From contig NW_026262690.1 in the NCBI RefSeq assembly GCF_021869535.1, positions 85,357,995 through 85,421,994 on the forward strand: 64,000 bases of DNA, read 5' to 3'. The stretch is from Mytilus californianus. Its lineage: Eukaryota > Mollusca > Bivalvia > Mytilida > Mytilidae. Each line of letters opens with the position of its first letter. Position 1 is the stretch's first letter. Of this stretch, positions 55,806 to 64,000 are shown piece by piece. A program made the position numbers and the translations under genes. The notes beneath the pieces are model-generated. The model did not search any database. It was not told the origin of the DNA and was given only the letters and a program-made list of their open reading frames with translations.

Positions 55806-58180
55806 ACTTAAAGACAGAAAATTACCAAATGATTTAGTGTTCAGTCTTATAAGAGGTGTTCAGATCAAACTGGTTTACTAGTGGTACAGTTGTTAATATT
55901 TCTATAAAATACGACTTTTCTATACACTTCTTCGGGGAGTATAATCAAAGGCTGTTAAAGCAATTGCTGCCAAGTTATTGTTTTTGTGACTTTTATTTTT
56001 CATCCACATATTAAAGAATTAAACCTGACAGGAGTCTTGTCTGGTGAGAAGTAAGGATGTTTTAACTTTATATCAATAAAAGAATTATCCAGCAGAAATT
56101 CATTTTTACAATGTTTTACATTTCCCAGCGGGGACGACATGTTTACAAGTCAAACGGTATGTGCGGAAACATACATGTATAACTCACAAAGAAATCATAA
56201 TAGATTTATCCCCTTGTAGAGTATTTATTACTAGGCAATAATTTGACAATCCATGCAACTTCCAGGCTTCATCATCTTTATTGCTTTAAATTTAATTATA
56301 TCATGATTGGCTTAAATTCAATTATTCAGTAAATGATTTCAAATTTCGTGACACCAATGTTATACCGAACTATAGTTCTTTTAATAATAAGAATCATTCA
56401 TTCATACATACTGATTTAAGATTTTGAAGATGGGACCAGCTTCTGAGATTTTCATGAAATGCATGTTCACTGTTGATTAACCTGGGAACCGGCCTACCCA
56501 TTACCACTTTCTTCACTCAGGCCAGAGTATTTTTAATTTGTTGGTTTAGGGATTTTCACATAAAAAAGTCTGGTCGGTCAATCGTAAAAAAAGTAAAAAA
56601 AAGTCTTACAAGACATAAACATGTAAAAAATAAATAAATATTTTAGCTTTTTAACAATATTTTTGTAATGCTACTTTGTCATCATTTCTAAAATCTTAGT
56701 CCCAAACATTATTGCTCAGCTGTTAAACATACACTATGTGCCATTGTCATATATTTCAAAAAAGGGGGTATCACGGACAACATGGACAAACATGAAATCA
56801 AATAGTCATTTCACGTACAAGAAAAAAACAGCTCCACATTGCTTTTTATCAACTTCCAGGAAACATGGTGAATGATGATCTTCAAGCTCAAAAATATGTG
56901 AAATAAAATTGTAGTATAAATGTGGTATATTCGTAGCAGAAGCATTGTTGGGTGGCGGGGAGAACGTGATGGTCGTAGTGAGATCAGAGTAAAGTCGCTG
57001 TGAGATCAAAACGCAATCTCTCAAACAAAAATCGTGCTGTCGCTACGATGGTATAGCGACCTTTGCGATCTTACCACAACCTTACTGCGCTCTCGCTACG
57101 CTTCTACTACAACCTGATTTCGCCACAACTGCACCACGATTGTTTTGAAATGTTCAAAGTTATCATCGATCATCACGATCACGATCATTTAGGAGATTGA
57201 TACACACCTATAAATATAAGAAGATGTGGTATGAGTACCAATGAGACAGCTCTCCATCCAAGTCACAATTTGTAAAAATAAAAAATTATAGGTCAAAATT
57301 GTTATATACAGTACATTCCGGTTATTTGCATAGCCTATTTGTCAGACAAAATTATGCAATAAAGCGGAGTATGCTTATATCCGAAATGCCAAATTACGGA
57401 GTCAAATAACATTGATAGAACAGATCAGTAAAGGAAATCCCTGAAGAAAGATGAACGTCTATAATCCAATTACAACATATTGAATGTTGATTTATTCTAA
57501 TAAAAGTTATATGTCTAGTGTCATACATGTTATTTTATTTTGTATTATTTCAATAAAGATTATAAACACATTTTGTTTTAGTTTATTTGCGTACTGACAT
57601 TTCCTTTACCAGTTTACCTGGGATACGAAAATAAATTTGTTCTAAAAATAGATTTGTTTCTATGACCCGTATGTACAATGTACATTGTTACGCTTTGATT
57701 AAAATAAACTGTTTAACAAAATTACACAGTTTATAATCATTTTAACAATAGATGTGTACTAAACTGCCTTTAATATACAGCTTGCAGAGTGAAGTAACAC
57801 TGTTTATTTAAGCGTTAGTTTCGTATATGCAAAGCAGTAATGGGGCCTTGTACGGGTTATTTGCTGGACACGAGTATTGAAAGTGAGAAAATATAATAAT
57901 TAGAAGTAAATGCTCTTTTCAAAATATATTAAAATTAAATGATTGATGTGTAAAATTCTTTAACCATATATAAATGCCCTGTAATATTTAACATAAATGC
58001 AGATCACCCCAAGCCCAATTACGAGAGTTCACATTGGATAATGATCGATAATTAGCAGGCATTATTGTTTTTGAATTTCACCCCAAATATTATCTATGGA
58101 CAATGTTTAAAATCCAATCAATTATTTACACCTTTTTAGGTAGAATGGTCAGTGTTTTTACAACAATTACCTGTTTGACA

Positions 58181-60094
58181 CAGGGCTTCCAAAATTTCCT
58201 GACGACAGCCGGACATTTTTCAAAGAAATATTTTTGACGGTCAATGATCAGCTGGATACTTAAATGTAACTGAGAGGATGCATAAATTGATATATGTGTC
58301 TAAATAATTAGTAGTGTTATATGCAATAAAATTATTTATAACTGTTTTGTTTTCTTCATTCTAAAAATAAATAAAATATTATCCTCGGTATTGTGTCATT
58401 TTTCTGTGTATCGTAATACAGTAACCATCATTGCATCAATCAGCTTCAGTACCTGACTGTTCTCATGTTTTTGTTTCTGTTTATATAATCTATCTTCTCT
58501 CTGTGAGTACTTAACACTTTGTAAATTAAGGCCATCTTATTTGAAACTGTTGATGTTGGCTTTAATTGCAGTACAACTTGATCATCAATACACGTGATAC
58601 TTTTCTTTTTGTGTATTGATTACCTGACCACGTGACTTTTACAACTGATGCGGTATTTATAGATAACATTGAGGAGGCCCGATGAAGGATATTGTTTTAA
58701 ACCGTGTAAAATCTACTGAACAGTGATAACATTTTTCTTTGTACAATTTCCCAACCTGATTTAGAAAATAAGGAATAAATAAAAACATACTCAGTTGATA
58801 AATAATTTAATGAATAACAACATGATATTTTATGTAAGCATATAACAACAATAAAATGTCAGAAGAGCACAATGCTGACAAACACACGCAATAAATATTA
58901 CAATGAGCACATTGAAAAGAAGCACAGATCACAGCACAAGATTAGAGTTCATTTAGTCTAATTAAAGATTTTACATTCATGAGCTTGCTAAATGCATTGT
59001 TCTGATAAACATGGCGGTTACGAACGGATTGCCATTTGCGGATAGCAGGAACAGGGTCAAAGTCTTTAACATCTACACCTACTAAGCTTATCCTCATAAG
59101 TTGATCTAAAGCGTCAATACCTAGACTACACCTTAGTCGATCATAATTCCCACGGCGGGACTTAACTTTACGTCGGACATCACCTCTTTCTCTATAACAT
59201 CGGAAATTGTCTGAATAAATTCGGAGCAGGCATTGTTCTCTTGATATAATTTAGAAGTGATCACGGCACCATTTAACTTAGTTAAATCATTTATTGACTG
59301 AAATTTGTCCATTGGTTTTTCCTATATATTTTAGTAAATTTTCCCCTTGAGAGTACCCCAGTATTTAACACGATGTACAGTGTTAAATAAAATAATATAT
59401 ATCATACTTATTCATTTATAAATATCCTTATTTGAAGAATAACTTTTAAATATCAGGATACTTTTAAAACTGAATGCTCATTTAAAATAATATCTATAAA
59501 GCGTAATTAAATAGGATGTTGTTCCATACACGCTTACATGTTTGACCTTGTTTACCGGATTACCTTTATGTACATTGTTATGCATTATTAATTCTATTGA
59601 TAAAGATAAGCTAAGGACACCTCATCAAAGGTAACAAACCTGTAATCAGTAAATGATTTATGGCTTCAATATAACTTATTGAAGGGATAATTGTTTGACA
59701 GCTTGTTGTTATTTAAATAAAAGAAAACGTGTTTTTTCTACTTTTTATTGATGTACACAAGCTAAAGACCAAGCCGTACATTTATGTACCCAGAGGATTA
59801 GACTAACTGAGACACTTCAAAGTATCTGAAATATGCTGCTTCTGTTTTATTAAACCCAATTATGACCGAAATATCTTTGTGAAATAGATTGCCACAATTA
59901 TAAACTAAAATGCCCAAACGGACATTTTTATCGATCGATAGTTGGTAAAAATTGAAATGACCGTTTCATGAAAATGCCTTGAATAACAAAATGTGGCACA
60001 CCAATTCTATTTGACCGTTTGAGGCTGAGAGCAGCCGGTCTTTTTATGAAAGTTTCGGTCAAGTCCGGAATATATGACCGTTTTGGAAGCCCTG
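58181..60094. mobile_element. hAT DNA transposon nested in the pogo-like element
   Basis: The ends CAGGGCTTCCAAAA and its mirror TTTTGGAAGCCCTG are flanked by an exact 8-bp target-site duplication, GTTTGACA (58173-58180 and 60095-60102). Both are hallmarks of hAT elements. Subterminal GGACATTTTT/GACCG-type repeats occur inside both ends. The body carries a deleted transposase on the minus strand. The exact duplication makes this the best supported transposon insertion in the window. Confidence 0.88.
58942..59312 (-). pseudogene. Internally deleted hAT transposase (ZNF862-like type)
   Basis: 59312 down to 59133 encodes MDKFQSINDLTKLNGAVITS then KLYQENNACSEFIQTISDVI and ends PAVGIMID-stop, resembling the start of the RNase H-like domain in ZNF862-like hAT proteins. 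An overlapping frame to 58942 reads LGIDALDQLMRISLVGVDVK then DFDPVPAIRKWQS, the typical hAT C-terminal dimerisation tail. The two parts are in different frames and the DDE core between them is missing. A deletion near 59140-59160 therefore joined the two ends. Family assignment is from recognition and needs a search. Confidence 0.55.
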
Positions 60095-61078
60095 GTTTGA
60101 CATCTTTATGACCTCGAGGCTTAAAATAGAACATGGGAAACTTTACCTGTGTAGATATCGAGGTTTATTTTTAAATCAAATTCAATCATATAAACACGAA
60201 AGAAGCTGTTTTAAAACTTTATTTGAATAACACAAAAGTAAATATGAAATAATAATGAAAATAATGATGCATTCAAGAAAAATATACCCACCAACTTGCC
60301 GTTTCCGGTCAAAAATTTTAACCAAGCATATCTAGATGGCGATAATTTTCTATGCAATAAACCGAAAGGCCACTTGTAGAGCTATGCATATAACCGGACA
60401 ATTAAACATTAGATGAATGGGAAATGGTTTTGTGCAGGAGAAAACTATGCAATTAACAGAATTATGCTATTAAGCGGTATGCAATTAAGTGGAGTCGACT
60501 GTATATTGGTTTGTAGGCAATTTATACATCTTACTGCCTAATATTTTCAAGATCACGAATCAGACTTGATACTTGAAAATATTAGGCAATGACCTCAGTT
60601 ATCAGTGCAGCAATGTCATGTACTCTAATCCATCCACATCAATTTATCAATGAAATGCACATGACTTCAATCATACAACCAAACAACTATCCCAACAATT
60701 TGTACATATCAAAGTAGTTTTACTAACTATTTCATTTAACTTCATATTCTAAACCCCCCAAAAAACTACAGTTAAGACAAATTGAGAATAAAAAGAATAA
60801 TGGAATTTTATTTTTTTATACAAACCTCATCAGCTCGAAAATCAGTTTGCCCTAACAGGTTTGCTTGATATTCTTCCTGATTAAGTCAGAATCAAAAACA
60901 AAAATGCCATTATTCAATATATATCAGTTGATTAGTAATGAAACACATCAGGAAAGATATTGATAAGTACTTAAAAACATCAGGAACAAATAGAAAAATC
61001 CATCTCAGGCCAACTTAGCCTGTTGGTAACTCATTGTAATATTGGGAATTGTACAATTCATAAAGACAATCTGCTTAC

Positions 61079-61255
61079 CGGATTCATCACTGTACAATCA
61101 ACTGATGTTGTGTGGAAAGGATCAAACTTGTCAGCACATACAACTAAATCTGGTAATGGATATAGCTGAAGACCAGCATCATAAGCCCAATACACAGGAC
61201 ACACATGTAACGGTAACGGACATAAATGGCCTTGTGATACTATTGTCTTACAAAA
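61079..61255 (-). CDS. POLE2: POLE2 exon, C-terminal B-subunit domain
   Basis: The minus-strand translation reads [20 protein letters not shown] then [20 protein letters not shown] and [19 protein letters not shown]. This matches the POLE2 block CPVYWAYD...YPxPDLLVxADKxDPF. The acceptor is TATTTCAG before 61255 and the donor is CCG/GTAAGC after 61079, both in phase 0. The next exon downstream is about 17.5 kb away, at 43567. Confidence 0.93.
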
Positions 61256-61407
61256 CTGAAATATACAAAAGATCTACTCAGTTCTAAAATACATTTCTTG
61301 TTGCAAAATCACTTCAGATCCTCCAAAATGTATAAATGGTTTGTTTAATTCAGTTGAAGGTTCTTGATGATCATGTTTTGGCAAAAACTTTAAAAAATAT
61401 CCTCTTT

Positions 61408-61446
61408 AGGATGGTTCCATACATACATACATACATACATGGAACC
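61408..61446. repeat. ACAT microsatellite enclosed by inverted GGTTCCAT
   Basis: GGTTCCAT, then several ACAT/CATA repeats, then ATGGAACC form a simple hairpin in a POLE2 intron. Confidence 0.6.
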
Positions 61447-61861
61447 AAAAAACAGCAGTTTGAAATCACACTACGGGTGAGTTTTCTACTCTGAAATGGT
61501 TAGGGATTTTCTTAAATTTTCTCAACAGATAGTTACCCCATTTTCAAAGTGGTTTCCTTTGTACAATATATGTTTTAATAGAACTGCCTTTAGCTCAATA
61601 TGGGCTTTTTCTTTCTTTTAAAAATGTGTTTACTGAAGTTGGTAGATAAATATTCCTTTTTGTCATGGTATATTTAATATTCTATATTCCAAATATATTT
61701 TCACAAAATACTGAAAGCTGTTTGCATTTGTCAAATATTCATTCTGAGTGAGGTTAATACACCATAGTGGTGAGTGTTTAAATTCACTTTAACCCATTCT
61801 GCAAATTATTACTTTAGGGCTCCTTCAAAACGGCAGCTGGTCGCCAAACAAGATTGTATCT

Positions 61862-62135
61862 ATAAAATCTGATGTTCAGTAGTTGTCATTTGTTGATGTG
61901 GTTCATAAGTAATTCTCGGTTCTCCTTTTTTTATATAGATTAGACTGTAGGTTTTCTTGTTTGAATGGTTTTACACTAGTAATTTTTGGGGCCCTTTATA
62001 GCTTGCTGTTTGGTGTGAGCCAAGGCTCCGTGTGGAAGACTGTACTTTGACCTATAATAGTTTACTTTTACAAAATGTAACTTGGATGGAGAGTTGTCTC
62101 ATTGGCACTCATACCACATCTTCTTATATTCATAA
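61862..62135 (+). repeat. Dispersed repeat family D4, copy 2
   Basis: TGATGTTCAGTAGTTGTCATTTGTTGATGTGG ... GGATGGAGAGTTGTCTCATTGGCACTCATACCACATC. A short reversed piece (AAGATGTGGTATGAGTACCAATGAGAC) lies at 57222-57300, immediately left of the pogo-like element. Confidence 0.65.
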
Positions 62136-62374
62136 ATGAATAACGTATTATAAACCTACAAACTTTCAAAGATACCTTTTTCAGCTTGAGCACAACTCTG
62201 CTCCATTTAATTTTGGCAAATTTTGAGTTTAAATAAAGTAGTCATATATGGTACATTCATATAACATCTATTATGTTTGTATTTGCCACTGGATGTTCAG
62301 CAGCTATCCTTTAATCAATCCATTTAAGAATATCGAGACATTATAAAATTTATTGTTTCACATATTATATTTAC

Positions 62375-62558
62375 ATGACTTGGTACTTCTCCATCTTCTG
62401 GAAATTTTACACAATTCCTACACATCTTTGTAACAATGTCTTCACGGAACACTACAATTTCCTGAGTACAGTACTGGATACGACACGGATTACTGGTAAA
62501 TTGTGCTGATGGGATCTTTTTCCTAATATCCTCTGTAACTGAATTAGGTATTGGTGGT
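62375..62558 (-). CDS. POLE2: POLE2 exon, central phosphoesterase-like region
   Basis: The minus-strand translation reads PPIPNSVTEDIRKKIPSAQF then [20 protein letters not shown] and IVTKMCRNCVKFPEDGEVPSH. The [23 protein letters not shown] string is diagnostic of POLE2. The acceptor is TTTCACAG before 62558 and the donor is CAT/GTAAAT after 62375. The exon ends on a complete codon (phase 0), which fits the next exon. Confidence 0.93.
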
Positions 62559-62835
62559 CTGTGAAATATAAGAAAGCTAGTTTTAAAGGTAATTCTGCAG
62601 AATGGACATCAAATTAAATCACTTTAAATAGTAAAGAAAAAATTAACAATGCCCCTGCACATTTGTCAATAAAGTGAAAAATATCTTGTTTCATTGAAAA
62701 GACGAAACATTACATTTTTTGAATTATTTTATTGGTTATTGTGAACAAATGTTTTATATTTCAGATTTTTCTTAATCATAAATAGTCATACCATCAAAGG
62801 TCCTACAATGCACCTGAAAAAAAATCAATACATAC

Positions 62836-62950
62836 CTAGGTAAAATCGTCATAGGTCCTGGGTCTTGTGGTCCTGGTACAAATATAAATCTACTGCTTTC
62901 AACTAATGTTGGAAACTCGCATATCAATTCTGTCAAGTTGTGGAAACATT
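62836..62950 (-). CDS. POLE2: POLE2 exon (DNA polymerase epsilon subunit 2), first visible
   Basis: The minus-strand translation gives [19 protein letters not shown] then [19 protein letters not shown], matching the conserved B-subunit block (SSRFVFVPGPEDPG in vertebrate POLE2). The acceptor is TCGTCAG before 62950 and the donor is CCTAG/GTATGT after 62836. The terminal AG joins the next exon's A to complete an Arg codon. POLE2 is the non-catalytic B subunit of the leading-strand polymerase epsilon; it has a calcineurin-like phosphoesterase fold without catalytic activity and acts in nuclear DNA replication. Upstream exons were not found between 62951 and 64000 and presumably lie beyond the window. 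Confidence 0.88.
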
Positions 62951-63269
62951 CTGACGAAAAAGATAACAGATAATCAATTATGTCAGAGTATCATTAATGT
63001 AAAAAGAAATATGGAAAATGTTATGTATAAGTCTTTTGGTAAATTTGAATGTTAGTTGCTCAACATACATTGGCAAGTATAGTATGCATATTCAAGACAA
63101 CAAATTAACAATAGATTTATCAAGTAAGTTCTGAAAAGCAGGATGAGTAGGAAGAAGGGGATGATATTTGGACTGAAGTCCTTGAAGTGATGCATATGAA
63201 ACAGAAACAATTTCTTTGCACTGTAAAATGTAAAGAAAAGTACGATAGTATGAAGTAAAATAACAAAAA

Positions 63270-63425
63270 TATAGAACTCTGAGGAAAATTCATAACAGAA
63301 AGTCCATAGTCAAATGGCAAAATCAGATGCCCAAACAAACCAAACAAATGGACAACAACTGTCATATTCCTGACTTGGTACAGGCATTTTCTTATGTAGA
63401 AAATGGTGGGATAAACCATTTTTTA
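63270..63425. repeat. Dispersed repeat family D1, copy at 63.3 kb
   Basis: GAACTCTGAGGAAAATTC ... CAAATGGCAAAATCAGATGC ... CCTGACTTGGTACAGGCATTTTCTTATGTAG. It explains the minus-strand open frame here, which is not a POLE2 exon. Confidence 0.65.
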
Positions 63426-64000
63426 AGTAAGAAGAAATAGTTCAAATAAAAAAAAATAGTCTGAAGATTTTAAATGAAGATTTGATATTTTTTTGTTAAA
63501 ATAGCTATAACTAGTTTAACCTTGACATATGTAAATGTGCCTGTCCCAAATTAAAGTCATAAATATCACACAATAGATGTGTCCAAGAAAATAACTTACT
63601 GAAATATAACATGTGCATCTTAAATATTTTTATTTATAAATCATCTATGGTATTTCAAATGAGAGGGTAGTTTCGGCTTCAATCTCATTGAAGGGTGAGA
63701 ACTGTCAACAATACAACCCATATAAAAGCCATGCACTGAACAATAAAATATTAAGTCATTTTCAGTTTTTCTGTCAATTTTTAGACTTATCCACTGCTGT
63801 AAACTCAGTACTGTTCAGACCATTAGCTTGCAGGTACTGTAGATACTCGCCTAATAGTCGATCCTACTATAAGTCGGGGATTTCAGCTCCAAATTCTAAG
63901 GATTTAGTCTTGACCCTCGTATAAGTCGGACAAAATTTGGGCATTTTTTTTTCAGCTGACAGTAACTGAACGCTGGTAAAACCAATGCAAATCCAGGAAT

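Larger units (their letters stand above)
57309..60501. mobile_element. Pogo/Tigger-like DNA transposon, non-autonomous, hosting a hAT insertion
   Basis: The left end CAGTACATTCCGGTTATTTGCATAG and the right end (reverse complement) CAGTCGACTCCACTTAATTGCATAC form imperfect terminal inverted repeats starting CAGT. Both are flanked by TA, as for Tc1/mariner-pogo insertions. Similar subterminal wording (AATTATGCAATAAAGCGG / AATTATGCTATTAAGCGG) supports the pairing. Without the nested hAT (58181-60094) and its duplicated target, the element is about 1.27 kb. No pogo transposase was seen. Superfamily assignment rests on the ends alone. Confidence 0.6.
43568..61078 (-). other. POLE2: Last intron of POLE2, about 17.5 kb
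   Basis: Bounded by the GTAAGC donor at 61078 and the TTTTCAG acceptor at 43568 on the minus strand. In plus order it holds a GACC-type tandem repeat, intact cGLR-like copy C on the opposite strand, an inverted-repeat element at that gene's 3' end, dispersed repeats, a tyrosine recombinase fragment, a six-unit tandem array, a PLE fragment, a hammerhead repeat, composite tandem repeats, and the pogo-like element with its nested hAT. Confidence 0.85.

Noticed and set aside
59928-60134. 68-codon minus-strand ORF in the hAT element
   Set aside because: It overlaps the element's terminal region and has no transposase motifs.
63120-63419. Minus-strand ORF upstream of the POLE2 exons, considered as another POLE2 exon
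   Set aside because: None of its frames matches the POLE2 segment expected before [13 protein letters not shown], and most of it is dispersed repeat D1.

Overview
This is an AT-rich, intron-bearing and very repeat-dense animal window. Several things point to a marine bivalve, most likely a mussel of the Mytilus type: a cluster of Mab-21/cGAS-like receptor genes of the kind expanded in bivalves, Penelope-like retroelement (PLE) debris with hammerhead ribozyme repeats, a tRNA-derived SINE of molluscan type, and many dispersed repeats that I recognise from memory as common in mussel sequence. The species call is inference.

Host genes. (1) The last four coding exons of POLE2 (DNA polymerase epsilon subunit 2) lie on the minus strand at 62836-62950, 62375-62558, 61079-61255 and 43484-43567. 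All junctions are GT-AG and phase-consistent. The final intron is about 17.5 kb. (2) Three copies of a Mab-21-domain, cGAS-like receptor (cGLR)-like gene lie on the plus strand: copy A at 1-1691 (5' end outside the window, one frameshift), copy B at 22325-24839 (heavily broken and rearranged), and copy C at 46134-48215 (intact, 693 codons). Copy C sits inside the last POLE2 intron, on the opposite strand.

Layout. 1-1.7 kb: copy A. 1.7-9 kb: non-coding sequence with a PLE reverse-transcriptase relic (5.3-6.8 kb) and dispersed repeats. 9.16-11.98 kb: a non-autonomous CACTA/Chapaev-like DNA transposon. 13.7-14.3 kb: a large inverted repeat. 14.6-16.1 kb: a hammerhead-bearing, retrozyme-like repeat interrupted by a 375-codon PLE ORF. 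16-22 kb: decayed tandem arrays, a mutated hammerhead and a roughly 370-bp-arm inverted repeat. 22.3-24.8 kb: copy B. 26-31.5 kb: foldback elements, tandem arrays and a second PLE relic. 32.6-36.6 kb: SINEs and a duplicated PLE tail. 37-43 kb: repeats. 43.5-63 kb: POLE2 with copy C and a TE-filled intron, including a pogo-like element (57309-60501) that holds a hAT element (58181-60094) with an exact 8-bp target-site duplication. 63-64 kb: repeats.

How the parts relate. POLE2 is a housekeeping replication gene. The cGLR-like genes probably belong to innate nucleic-acid sensing (established for the family, not shown for these copies). Everything else is mobile-element history. The observations I would look at first are the nested antisense cGLR-like gene, the hammerhead series with an antisense PLE ORF sitting where a hammerhead should be, and the patchwork inverted insertion in copy B.
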